NCBI GenBank assembly: GCA_051861545.1
Contig: JBIMKP010000006.1
Coordinates: 1-64,000 of the forward strand
DNA from: CAISCU01 sp051861545
GTDB lineage: Bacteria > Bacteroidota > Bacteroidia > UKL13-3
DNA length: 64,000 nt
Direction: 5' to 3'
Below the pieces are notes generated by a model. The model was not told where the DNA came from. It made no database searches and saw nothing but the letters and a program-made list of their open reading frames with translations. Positions within the stretch are counted from its first letter, which is position 1; every line of letters starts with the position of its first letter. Position numbers and translations under genes: made by a program. This document shows, one piece after another, positions 53,953-63,125 of the stretch.

Positions 53953-54974
53953 AAATAAATTTCACATATCAATTAAATCAGCTAATTCTACTACTTGTAT
54001 TTATAAGTTTTACCGCTTGTGAAAAAGTTGAAAAGCCAATTAAACTTCCACCAAAACCAGCTGGAGATTTAAGGGTAATACAGATAGATTTAGGCGAGAA
54101 TTATGAGTCACAAGTATTCTTAAATATTTTTGATTCATTGCCAATTAAAGCAACTGTAAAATGCAGCGATTGGGATTTAGCCTTTGAATCAAAAGCAAAT
54201 GGCTTTAGAATAACAATGAATGGAGGGGCTGGCGTGTTAATTGCAAATTCTGGTAAAACTAAATTTGAGAGAATAAGTGATCCTGAATATTTACAATACA
54301 GATGGGATGATGCGAGTGGCGGCGATTCTATTGCTTTAATAAATTGGTGTGATAGAAATATGATGAGTTTTGATTCTGTTTATGTTATTGATAGAGGTAT
54401 ACAAAAACAAGATCCATTTAGGTACTATCAATTTAAAATTGTTGGTGTAAATCCATTTGCCTATTTCCTCGAAATATGTGATATAAAAGGAAAAAACATC
54501 AAACAAATTGAAGTTCCCAAAAACCCATTAAAACAAAATACTTATTTTAGTTTTGGCGAAGGAAATCCAAAATTTTTGGATTTTGAACCTTACAAAAAAG
54601 ACTGGCAGTTTTGTTTTCTGAGATACCGTTGGATTTATTACGAATTCAAACCGCCTCTACTATATACCGTTACAGGAATTTACATAAACAATGAAAATAT
54701 TTCTGTTGCTGTTGATAGCACTTTGCATTATGAAAACATTGGTTTTAAAGAAATTAGCAATTTAGATTTTCATACAAGAAGAGATATTATTGGATTCGAT
54801 TGGAAAAATTACGATTTCTTAAATGGAAGATATAAAACTAGGAATCACGTTAATTATATCATCAAAACAAAAGAACTTCAACCTAAATTCTTTAAATTAA
54901 GGTTTACTGATTTTTATTCTGTTGATGGATTAAAAGGTTCGCCTAAATTTGAGATTTCACAAATTCACCCATGA
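53949..54974 (+). CDS. HmuY-like lipoprotein
   Basis: This encodes 341 residues. LNQLILLLVFISFTACEK carries the lipobox FTAC, so the protein is lipidated and probably surface-exposed. The body has HmuY-like blocks: DLRVIQIDLGENYESQVFLN, CSDWDLAFESKANGFRITMN, then YYEFKPPLLYTVTGIYINNE. It begins with a TTG that overlaps the receptor stop (TTGA). His residues near the end (LHYENIGFK, NLDFHTRRD) are candidates for ligand binding, but the classical HmuY His pair is not certain. It is the second HmuY-type gene of the operon, on the other side of the receptor. Confidence 0.78.
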   Translation: MKINFTYQLNQLILLLVFISFTACEKVEKPIKLPPKPAGDLRVIQIDLGENYESQVFLNIFDSLPIKATVKCSDWDLAFESKANGFRITMNGGAGVLIANSGKTKFERISDPEYLQYRWDDASGGDSIALINWCDRNMMSFDSVYVIDRGIQKQDPFRYYQFKIVGVNPFAYFLEICDIKGKNIKQIEVPKNPLKQNTYFSFGEGNPKFLDFEPYKKDWQFCFLRYRWIYYEFKPPLLYTVTGIYINNENISVAVDSTLHYENIGFKEISNLDFHTRRDIIGFDWKNYDFLNGRYKTRNHVNYIIKTKELQPKFFKLRFTDFYSVDGLKGSPKFEISQIHP

Positions 54975-56023
54975 AGAAATTTTTACTTGGAATTATTGTA
55001 GCCTTACCCCTATTTAGTTTTTCACAAAACTCTACTTCATTAGAAGAACCGCATCTTAAAAACCTCAAACAACTTACATTTGGAGGTGATAATGCTGAGG
55101 CTTATTTTAGTTTCGATATTAAAAAAATTACCTTCCAAAGCAATAACAAAAAATGGGGTCTTCAATGCGACCAAATCTTTATGATGGACTTAAAAAATCC
55201 CATCAAAGATAGTTTAGGAAAAACACCCCTAATTTCAACTGGATTTGGAAGAACAACCTGTTCTTATTATATGCCCGATAATAAACATATTCTTTTTGCG
55301 TCAACACATTTAGCTGCAAAAGAATGTCCAGCAGATCCACCACCGTCAAAAAGATACCTTTGGGCAATTTATCCTGAATTTGATATTTTTATTAGTGATG
55401 AAAAAGGGAATATCACCAAACAATTAACTACAGAACCTGGCTACGATGCTGAGGCTACTGTTAGTCCTAAAGGAGATAAAATTGTATTTACTTCAACAAG
55501 AAATGGCGATTTAGATTTGTACACCATGAATATTGATGGTTCTGATGTAAAACAAATTACATTCGGGCTTGGCTATGATGGCGGTGCTTTCTTTTCTCCT
55601 GATGGTAGCAAATTAGTTTTTAGAGCTTCAAGACCAACTGGAGATGAAGAAATAAATGACTACAAAGAATTATTAGCAAAAGGATTAGTTGCTCCTACTA
55701 ATATGGAAATATACACCTGTAATATTGATGGTTCTGAACTCAAAAAAATTACTTCATTAGGAAAAGCAAATTGGGCTCCGTTTTATCATCCTTCTGGAAA
55801 GAAAATCATTTTTTCATCAAATCATCATTCTGTTAAAGGTTATGATTTTCAATTATACATGATAAATGAAGATGGCTCTAATCTTGAAAGAATAACCAAT
55901 AACAGCTTATTTAATGCATTTCCTATGTTTTCTCCTGATGGAAAAAAGTTGATTTTCTCTTCAAACAGAAACAATGGCGGTACAAGAGATACCAACTTGT
56001 TTATTGCTGAATGGAAGGATTAA
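54971..56023 (+). CDS. TolB-like WD40/PD40 beta-propeller protein
   Basis: This encodes 350 residues. MKKFLLGIIVALPLFSFSQ is a signal peptide. Blades of the PD40 type recur: EATVSPKGDKIVFTSTRNGD, LDLYTMNIDGSDVKQITFGL, AFFSPDGSKLVFRASRPTGD, and AFPMFSPDGKKLIFSSNRNN. About five to six are visible, giving a TolB-like propeller in the periplasm or outside. A CPADPPP stretch interrupts the early blades. It overlaps the previous gene by ATGA and completes the operon. A role as a periplasmic or secreted accessory of the receptor is inferred from linkage. Confidence 0.85.
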   Translation: MKKFLLGIIVALPLFSFSQNSTSLEEPHLKNLKQLTFGGDNAEAYFSFDIKKITFQSNNKKWGLQCDQIFMMDLKNPIKDSLGKTPLISTGFGRTTCSYYMPDNKHILFASTHLAAKECPADPPPSKRYLWAIYPEFDIFISDEKGNITKQLTTEPGYDAEATVSPKGDKIVFTSTRNGDLDLYTMNIDGSDVKQITFGLGYDGGAFFSPDGSKLVFRASRPTGDEEINDYKELLAKGLVAPTNMEIYTCNIDGSELKKITSLGKANWAPFYHPSGKKIIFSSNHHSVKGYDFQLYMINEDGSNLERITNNSLFNAFPMFSPDGKKLIFSSNRNNGGTRDTNLFIAEWKD

Positions 56024-56040
56024 TTTGTTGAATTAACTCT

Positions 56041-58755
56041 TTAATGAAGCAATTCTTTTCTGAATATTTTTCCTTCAAAGTTTTCAATTTCTAGAATATA
56101 AATTCCTTGAGCCAATCCTGATAAATCAAGACTTAAAACCTCTTCATTTCCATAAGGAGCAATACGAATTTCAGCGCCAGTTATATCAAATATTCTGAGA
56201 TTTTTAATTCCTTTGTTTACATCTACGTTTCTCACAAAAACCAATTCACCAGCAGGATTTGGATAAACCAGCCAAGAGCTTTTCTCTAATTCATCTAAAG
56301 AACTTGCTGAACCAATTGTAAATTTCCATTGTTGTGCATTTGTAAAACCTGCAAAAGAATTTCCACTTAAATCTAAAATACTAGTAGAAGGAATGAGCAC
56401 ATAAACCTGAGCAGCATTAGCAAAACTTTGTCCAAGAATTTCGATTGAACTACCATTCACTAATATTTTTCCTTGGTGGTTTAATACATCAATTGAAGTT
56501 TTAAGTGAATTATTTTCATAAATAGAAATAAAACCTGTTCCTAATTTAACCGATTCAGAGAAATTCAATTTTAATATTGGCTGATTTATAACACTTGTTG
56601 AATTATTAAGAGGCAAAGTTGAAACCAAGCTTGGTGCAATTAAATCAGGCTGTGAAAGTGATGTTTTATAATCTTGTGAATTGTTGTTATCCCAAGTACC
56701 ATTAGCATTATTAAAAGCGGCGCAAAAGTTGATTTTTGCAGATGTAGGAACTGTTAATGTTGCAACCCAAAGGTTTCCTTGTTTGCTCATATTAATATCG
56801 TTGATTCCACCTACAGTCCAATTATCAAAACTATAATGCATTACGATTTGTGAATTGCTAGCTAAAGTTCCATTATAAGTTACAGTTAAAGATTGTCCTG
56901 CTATTGGATTCAAAGGAGAGTAAGTTACACCTCCACCAGTATTTCCTCCATTTCCATTGCTATTCGATTGAAAAAATCCTTCACCTAAAGCCCCAATTAT
57001 TCCAGGACCATTTAGCACATAAACACCTGCACTTGATGATGAAACAGTAAAACTTAAGGTTCCATTAGAAACGGTAATTGCATTACCTGTAACTGCATCT
57101 TTATAAATACCAATGGTTAAACCACTAAAATTAAATGTTGCAGAACCATCTTTTGCTAAACCAACAGCGCACTCACTGCTGCCAAACTTTCTTACAAATC
57201 CAACTGCATTCCCTGCGTTCGAACCATCCCATCTCCAAGTACCTTTTTGTAAAGCAGGAATGGCTCTTCTCATGGCATTTAATTTTCTAATATGTTTATA
57301 AATTACATGGTTTGGAGCATTGGCAAACTGTGAACCAAAATAAGCTCTACCAGTTAAATCAATTGAATTATTGATATCGTTTGCACTATGAATATCGGCA
57401 TAAGCCCCCTTCATAAACTGAACCTCAGTTCCATAATAAACGCATGGTAATCCTCGCCACATAAACATAAAGTTTAATGCAGCAGCTAAATTTTCGGCAC
57501 TACCATCGTAACGTCTATTCCAATCGTTATTCGGACCAAAATCATGGTTATCAAGAAACATTACATTAGAACCCGGATCTGAATATAAATTATCATATCT
57601 CTCCGCAGCTTTTACTCCTGAAAAACCTTCACCTTTTCCAAACAAATGAAAAGTTCCCATAGCGAAAAAATCAAGGACCGCAATTCCAGAATTTGCTGAA
57701 GAACCGGTATTTCCCCTCCAAGTATACCAATGCGGATTGATTTGTTCGATTTGATGTAATTCGTGTCGTTTTTGAGCCACTTCACCAAACACCATCAAAT
57801 TGGGATTGATTTGTTTGAATCTATCTACAAAATACAATACATCGCGTTTGGGCATGTGTTTCACAGCATCTAAACGCATTCCATCAATACCCATATCAAT
57901 AAAAGTCTTGTAGGCATTGAATAAATAATTTCGAACGCTGTCTCCAGCAGTTAACAAATCGGGAGTATCTCCTGCTAAAGCTCTATAATACAAATTAGTT
58001 GTATCATCAAATCCTTGAGCAAAACCATTTCCAGATTTATTATACCAAAGTGCATCGCTGGTATTCACATAACTTTCCATAGAAGGCCAGTTGTGTGCAG
58101 CTAAATTTGAATTGTAAGGCGCAGGCATCTTAGCAATATTGGCCCTACTCCATAGTTTTCCATCATCGGGATTAGGTGTCAAACCGTCGTAAGTCCAGCT
58201 CGGATTATCTAGTAGAGTTTGTCCATTTGATTTTTTGCCCCAAGGTTGATTTGGATCCGTATTGTATTTAATTTCAGCTCTTCCTTTTATACCAAATCTT
58301 CCTGCATGATTAAGAACCACATCTAGAAAAATTTTCAAACCCTTTGCATGTGCTGAATCAATTAGGTTTTTAAATGTATAACCAGGCGATTCCAATCGAG
58401 GATCAACTTTGGTAAAATCCCAAGCATGGTAGCCGTGGTAATCTAAAGGACTTCTATTTTGAACAATTGGAGTTATCCAAATAGCAGTAAAACCCATGTC
58501 TTTTATATAATCCAATTTTTGAACCAACCCTTTAAAATCGCCTCTCCAGGTTACGTCATTTGGATCGGTAACATTATTTCCTGAGTTTGGATAATAAGAA
58601 CACCATTCTGTAGGTCTATTATTATTGGGGTCACCATCAAAAAAACGTGTAGTCATTAAAAAGTAAATACTTTCCTCTTTGATGTTCTGTGACTTAGCAA
58701 AATAAACTACTGAAATCAACAAATAAATCAATAAGAATCTAACAAATATTTTCAT
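56041..58755 (-). CDS. Secreted GH13 alpha-amylase with CBM25, Big_5-like and T9SS domains
   Basis: This encodes 904 residues. A signal peptide (MKIFVRFLLIYLLISVVYFAKSQ) precedes a GH13 catalytic barrel starting IYFLMTTRFFDGDPNNNRP. Catalytic residues are Asp296 (GMRLDAVKH), Glu325 (VFGEVAQ) and Asp405 (LDNHDFG). After the barrel, about 615-705 form a CBM25-type starch-binding module (VMHYSFDNWTVGG to NGTWDNNNSQDYK), about 715-810 a bacterial Ig-like domain (SLVSTLPLNNSTSVINQPIL), and the last 80 residues a T9SS sorting domain (SWLVYPNPAGELVFVRNVDV). It hydrolyses starch outside the cell. The products fit the maltose genes at 7302-11647. Confidence 0.93.
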   Translation of the reverse strand: MKIFVRFLLIYLLISVVYFAKSQNIKEESIYFLMTTRFFDGDPNNNRPTEWCSYYPNSGNNVTDPNDVTWRGDFKGLVQKLDYIKDMGFTAIWITPIVQNRSPLDYHGYHAWDFTKVDPRLESPGYTFKNLIDSAHAKGLKIFLDVVLNHAGRFGIKGRAEIKYNTDPNQPWGKKSNGQTLLDNPSWTYDGLTPNPDDGKLWSRANIAKMPAPYNSNLAAHNWPSMESYVNTSDALWYNKSGNGFAQGFDDTTNLYYRALAGDTPDLLTAGDSVRNYLFNAYKTFIDMGIDGMRLDAVKHMPKRDVLYFVDRFKQINPNLMVFGEVAQKRHELHQIEQINPHWYTWRGNTGSSANSGIAVLDFFAMGTFHLFGKGEGFSGVKAAERYDNLYSDPGSNVMFLDNHDFGPNNDWNRRYDGSAENLAAALNFMFMWRGLPCVYYGTEVQFMKGAYADIHSANDINNSIDLTGRAYFGSQFANAPNHVIYKHIRKLNAMRRAIPALQKGTWRWDGSNAGNAVGFVRKFGSSECAVGLAKDGSATFNFSGLTIGIYKDAVTGNAITVSNGTLSFTVSSSSAGVYVLNGPGIIGALGEGFFQSNSNGNGGNTGGGVTYSPLNPIAGQSLTVTYNGTLASNSQIVMHYSFDNWTVGGINDINMSKQGNLWVATLTVPTSAKINFCAAFNNANGTWDNNNSQDYKTSLSQPDLIAPSLVSTLPLNNSTSVINQPILKLNFSESVKLGTGFISIYENNSLKTSIDVLNHQGKILVNGSSIEILGQSFANAAQVYVLIPSTSILDLSGNSFAGFTNAQQWKFTIGSASSLDELEKSSWLVYPNPAGELVFVRNVDVNKGIKNLRIFDITGAEIRIAPYGNEEVLSLDLSGLAQGIYILEIENFEGKIFRKELLH

Positions 58756-58793
58756 AAATACAATTTAGATAAAGTTTAAATAAAAGCCATAAA

Positions 58794-58801
58794 CAAAATT
58801 A
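58794..58801 (-). promoter_or_regulatory. -7-like element TAATTTTG of the amylase gene
   Basis: On the minus strand TAATTTTG exactly matches TAnnTTTG and lies about 38 bases upstream of the amylase ATG at 58755. Confidence 0.5.
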
Positions 58802-58847
58802 AAATCTGACAATCAAAACCCTTTCAGTTTGTGCTTGTTGGGTTAGT

Positions 58848-59366
58848 ATGAGAAAATATTTTATTGCTGTGATTTTGGGAACTTTTTTCGCTTGTCAATC
58901 AAAAGTTGAGCAGCCTTTACCGGTGGTTGAAAAGCTTGATATCAATAAATACTTGGGAACTTGGTATGAAATTGCAAGGAAACCAAACTTTTTTGAACAA
59001 GGTTTATCATGCATTACAGCAACTTATTCATTAAAAGAAGATGGCAAAATTGATGTTTTAAACAAAGGCCATAATGGTTCAAAATTTAAAATTGCTTCTG
59101 GAACTGCTAAAATTCCTAATATGAATGAAGCAGCTAAGTTAAAAGTAAGTTTTTTTGGTCCTTTTTATGCTGATTATCAAGTAATCGATTTAGACAGTAA
59201 TTACCAATATGCAATGGTGGGAGAACCAGGAAGGGAATACTTATGGATTTTAAGCAGAACTGCTAAACTTGAACAATCTGTAATTGATAAATTAATTAGC
59301 AAAGCACAATCATTAGGTTACGATACCAAAGACCTCATTTTCCCTGATAATTCCTGCAAGTTTTAA
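58848..59366 (+). CDS. Lipocalin-family lipoprotein (Blc-like)
   Basis: This encodes 172 residues. MRKYFIAVILGTFFACQSKVE has a lipobox FFAC, so it is lipidated. The lipocalin signature YLGTWYEIARKPNFFEQGL follows (GxW motif), with CITATYSLKEDGKIDVLNKG and LSRTAKL near the C-terminus (third lipocalin region). Bacterial Blc lipoproteins bind lysophospholipids or other hydrophobic ligands at the outer membrane. It is a single gene between the divergent amylase and uvrA. Confidence 0.92.
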   Translation: MRKYFIAVILGTFFACQSKVEQPLPVVEKLDINKYLGTWYEIARKPNFFEQGLSCITATYSLKEDGKIDVLNKGHNGSKFKIASGTAKIPNMNEAAKLKVSFFGPFYADYQVIDLDSNYQYAMVGEPGREYLWILSRTAKLEQSVIDKLISKAQSLGYDTKDLIFPDNSCKF

Positions 59367-59666
59367 GGGAATTAATTAACCCAGATTATGCATTGGAATT
59401 CGTGATGAGGGGCAAAAGAGTAAAGAAATTGGCAGTTTCGTGAGTAAAGCATACAGAATTAGTATGATGCATGAGGGAAACTGAGTTCACGCCCAATTTC
59501 AAAGGTATTTTGACCAGTAATAGAAAATCAAATGCATAAGAAAACCGAATTCTGTGTTTTAAAAACCAGTAAAAACACAAGCAGTCGGAATAAAAGATAG
59601 TTTAGAAAAGAAAACGCGAAAATTGAATTATTTTCGAAACCCACTTTTAAAAAGTGAAAACAAAAC
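59367..59666. other. 300-bp gap between lipocalin and uvrA
   Basis: No credible gene or clear hairpin terminator is seen. The right end holds a uvrA promoter-like motif. Short minus-strand frames here are weak and start inside uvrA antisense. Confidence 0.5.
59629..59636 (+). promoter_or_regulatory. -7-like element TATTTTCG of uvrA
   Basis: TATTTTCG ends 30 bases before the uvrA ATG and matches the TAnnTT(T/C)G pattern. No LexA-like inverted repeat was noticed nearby. Confidence 0.45.
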
Positions 59667-62528
59667 ATGGCCGTAAAAGCAAAAACTGAAATTCCTATTG
59701 AACCTGAAGAGTTTATTGAAGTATTAGGCGCTAGGGAGCATAATTTAAAAAACATCGATGTTAAAATACCTAGAAACAAACTGGTTACAATAACTGGTTT
59801 AAGTGGAAGTGGAAAATCTTCCTTGGCATTTGATACTATTTTTGCTGAAGGACAGAGAAGGTATATGGAAAGCTTTTCAGCCTACGCCCGCCAGTTTATC
59901 GGCAATATGGAAAGGCCTGATGTCGATAAAATCAATGGACTTTCACCTGTAATTTCTATAGAACAAAAAACGGTGAATAAAAACCCGCGTTCTACTGTTG
60001 GTACTATCACCGAAATCTACGATTTCATGCGTTTATTGTTTGCACGTGTTGCAGATGCCTACAGCCATGTTAGCGGAGAGAAAATGATTAAAATGACTGA
60101 AGAGCAAATTATTGCCTCAATCATTCAACAATTCGACCAGCAAAAAATTGCCATTTTAGCACCATTAATCAAAGGTAGAAAAGGACATTATAGAGAACTA
60201 TTTGAACAAATTAGAAAACAAGGATATACAAAAGTTAGGATTGATGGAGCAATAGTTGATATCACCCCAAAAATGCAGGTTGATAGATACAAAATTCACG
60301 ATATTGAAGTATTAATCGACCGTATTGAACCTAAAAAGGATGCAAAATTTAGGATTCAGGAAAGTGTAAAAAGTGCTCTAAAAACAGGAAAAGGCACTTT
60401 GGTTTTAGTTAACCTTGATTCAAATAAAGCCTATCATTTTTCTAAGTTTTTAATGGACCCAATTTCGGGAATCAGTTATGATGAACCGCAACCAAATACT
60501 TTTTCTTTCAACTCGCCTTATGGTGCTTGTAAAACCTGCGATGGTTTAGGAGTAAAAAGTATTATTGATGAAAATGCAATCATACCCGATAGAAAATTAT
60601 CAATTAATAAAGGAGCAATTGCTCCACTAGGTGAAGCAAGAGATAATTGGACATTTATTCAGTTAAGAGAATTAGGGAAAAAACATAAATTTAGCTTTGC
60701 AGACCCTATAGAAAAAATATCAAGAGAAGCACTTGATATTATATTTTATGGCTCTGAAGAACCTTTGGTTATTCCTTACCAATATAGTTCAGGATATACC
60801 CAAAACTATACAGCAAATTGGGAAGGTTTAGTGCCTTTTATTACTAGACATTACCATGAAAAAAGTGCAGATTCAGTTTTCAAATGGGCAGAAGAATTCA
60901 TGCAAATTCAGGATTGTCCAGAATGTCATGGAGCTCGATTAAAACAAGAAGCACTTCATTATAAAATTGGTGGATTAAACATCTCTCAAATTGCTTCTAT
61001 GGAACTAAAAGCCTTGGCTGAATGGTTTGATCATATTGAAGAGTATTTAGACGAACGCCAAAATATTATTGCAGCAGAAATTCTAAAAGAAATTAGAGGA
61101 AGAATTGGTTTTTTATTAGGTGTTGGTATTGACTATTTAAGCCTACATTCTCCTTCAAAAACCTTAAGTGGTGGTGAAGCTCAAAGAATTAGACTTGCAA
61201 CTCAAATTGGCTCCCAACTTACTGGTGTTTTGTATATTCTTGATGAACCAAGTATAGGTCTGCATCAACGAGACAATATGCGTTTAATAGACTCCTTAAA
61301 GCAATTAAGAGATGTTGGAAACAGTGTAATTGTTGTTGAACACGATAAAGATATGATGGCTGAAAGTGATTATATCTTAGATATGGGACATGGTGCTGGT
61401 GTGCATGGCGGACATATTGCAGCAGCTGGAAATCTTGCTGAAATCATGAAGCAAGATTCAATGACAGCCGATTACTTAAATGGAAAAAGAAAAATTGAAA
61501 TTCCTTCTGAAAGAAGAAAAGGAAATGGAAAGAAATTAGTCATAAAAGGTGCTTCAGGTAATAACCTAAAAAATGTAACAGCAGAATTTCCCTTAGGAAC
61601 ATTTATTTGTGTTAGTGGCGTTAGTGGAAGCGGAAAATCAAGTTTAATCAATGAAACCCTCTACCCCATTTTACGCCAACATTTTTACAATTCACATCAA
61701 AAACCACTGCCATATAAAGATTTAAAAGGATTGGATTTAATTGATAAAGTAATTGATATCGATCAAAGTCCGATTGGTAGAACACCAAGAAGTAATCCTG
61801 CTACTTATGTGGAGGTTTTTGCTGATATCAGAAACTTATTTTCTAGTTTACCTGAAGCCAAAATCAGGGGATATAAACCCGGTCGTTTTTCGTTTAATGT
61901 AAAAGGTGGAAGATGTGAAACTTGTCAGGGTGGTGGCATGAGAAGCATTGAAATGAATTTCCTACCTGATGTTTATGTTAAATGCGAAACTTGTAATGGC
62001 AAAAGATACAATAGAGAAACATTAGAAGTAAGATACAAAGGCAAAAGCATCAACGATGTACTGGATATGTCGATAGAAGAAGCAGTGAAGTTTTTCGAAA
62101 ATACACCTCAGATTCTTAGAAAAATATCAGCATTAAATGATGTTGGTTTAGGTTATATCACACTTGGGCAACCATCAACAACATTAAGTGGTGGAGAAGC
62201 ACAAAGGGTTAAATTAGCAACTGAACTTAGCAAAAGAGATACAGGAAATACATTTTATATTTTAGATGAACCAACAACAGGTTTACATTTTGAGGATGTA
62301 AGAGTTCTACTTGATGTTTTACAAAAATTGGTAGAAAAAGGAAATACCGTTTTGGTAATTGAGCACAATTTAGATGTAATTAAGGTAGCAGATTACATTA
62401 TAGATATGGGACCAGAAGGTGGTAAATATGGAGGAGAAATTCTTTGTACCGGAACTCCTGAAGAAGTAGCAATTGTAGAAAAAAGTCATACAGGAAAATT
62501 TTTAATCAAAGAATTAGAATCGGCTTAA
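59667..62528 (+). CDS. uvrA: Excinuclease ABC subunit A
   Basis: This encodes 953 residues, the standard length. Two ABC modules are present: Walker A GLSGSGKSS near 45 and GVSGSGKSS near 650, signature LSGGEAQRIRLATQIGS near 498 and LSGGEAQRVKLATEL near 840. Zinc-binding segments are CKTCDGLG and CPECHGARL (first) and CETCQGGG with CETCNGKRYN (second). UvrA finds DNA lesions and loads UvrB in nucleotide excision repair. It has its own promoter motif. Confidence 0.98.
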   Translation: MAVKAKTEIPIEPEEFIEVLGAREHNLKNIDVKIPRNKLVTITGLSGSGKSSLAFDTIFAEGQRRYMESFSAYARQFIGNMERPDVDKINGLSPVISIEQKTVNKNPRSTVGTITEIYDFMRLLFARVADAYSHVSGEKMIKMTEEQIIASIIQQFDQQKIAILAPLIKGRKGHYRELFEQIRKQGYTKVRIDGAIVDITPKMQVDRYKIHDIEVLIDRIEPKKDAKFRIQESVKSALKTGKGTLVLVNLDSNKAYHFSKFLMDPISGISYDEPQPNTFSFNSPYGACKTCDGLGVKSIIDENAIIPDRKLSINKGAIAPLGEARDNWTFIQLRELGKKHKFSFADPIEKISREALDIIFYGSEEPLVIPYQYSSGYTQNYTANWEGLVPFITRHYHEKSADSVFKWAEEFMQIQDCPECHGARLKQEALHYKIGGLNISQIASMELKALAEWFDHIEEYLDERQNIIAAEILKEIRGRIGFLLGVGIDYLSLHSPSKTLSGGEAQRIRLATQIGSQLTGVLYILDEPSIGLHQRDNMRLIDSLKQLRDVGNSVIVVEHDKDMMAESDYILDMGHGAGVHGGHIAAAGNLAEIMKQDSMTADYLNGKRKIEIPSERRKGNGKKLVIKGASGNNLKNVTAEFPLGTFICVSGVSGSGKSSLINETLYPILRQHFYNSHQKPLPYKDLKGLDLIDKVIDIDQSPIGRTPRSNPATYVEVFADIRNLFSSLPEAKIRGYKPGRFSFNVKGGRCETCQGGGMRSIEMNFLPDVYVKCETCNGKRYNRETLEVRYKGKSINDVLDMSIEEAVKFFENTPQILRKISALNDVGLGYITLGQPSTTLSGGEAQRVKLATELSKRDTGNTFYILDEPTTGLHFEDVRVLLDVLQKLVEKGNTVLVIEHNLDVIKVADYIIDMGPEGGKYGGEILCTGTPEEVAIVEKSHTGKFLIKELESA

Positions 62529-62627
62529 ACATCAGCTAAACCTTAGATTCTCAGAATTATAAACAGCGACTTGGAAAACTATTTTTTAAGTCTCGCTGTG
62601 TTTTTCTTACCTTTAATTTTTTGTGTT

Positions 62628-63119
62628 ATGCTGCAAAAGGTAAAAATCTTACTTCTGTTCATCTTTTTATGCCTCGTTTCTGGCGATTTATTTGCCAAGA
62701 GGTATACGATTGAGCAGTACATAGATTCGTTTGCACCAGTTGCTATGAACCTAAAAAAGAGAACTGGTATTCCAGCATCTGTAATACTAGGAGTAGCTAT
62801 TGTAGAATCAGGTTTTGGAAATAGTAAAAATTGTGTTCTTTTGAAAAACCATTTCGGCATTATTGGAAGAAACCAATTAAGGGCAAATGGAATTCCATAC
62901 CGTTCACATTATAAACAATATGAAACAGATTCTGCTTCGTACAGCGACTTTTGTCGTGTTGTAAGCTCGAAAAAATATTATGCAAAACTTAAAAATCGAA
63001 GGCCAAATGCTTTGTGGCTTAAACATATCAGTAAAACCTATGCTGCTGCTAGAAAAAAATGGGTAACAAGAATTTTGTTTGTTATTAAAAAATACCGATT
63101 AGACAGATACAATATCTAA
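62628..63119 (+). CDS. Glucosaminidase-domain peptidoglycan hydrolase (GH73-like)
   Basis: This encodes 163 residues from ATG 62628, where the signal peptide (MLQKVKILLLFIFLCLVSGD) starts; a TTG at 62571 is an alternative. The domain reads IEQYIDSFAPVAMNLKKRTG, IPASVILGVAIVESGFGNSK, NHFGIIG, then YETDSASYSDFCRVVSSKKY. The Glu in VAIVESGFG is the likely catalytic acid of endo-beta-N-acetylglucosaminidases. It cuts the glycan strands of peptidoglycan. Absence of a LysM or SPOR domain makes it a minimal version. It is followed after six bases by an SGNH-type gene. Confidence 0.85.
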   Translation: MLQKVKILLLFIFLCLVSGDLFAKRYTIEQYIDSFAPVAMNLKKRTGIPASVILGVAIVESGFGNSKNCVLLKNHFGIIGRNQLRANGIPYRSHYKQYETDSASYSDFCRVVSSKKYYAKLKNRRPNALWLKHISKTYAAARKKWVTRILFVIKKYRLDRYNI

Positions 63120-63125
63120 ATCAAC

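Noticed and set aside
59386..59779. Two minus-strand frames of 64 and 83 residues upstream of uvrA
   Set aside because: They overlap the uvrA start and promoter region and have no plausible start context or family resemblance.
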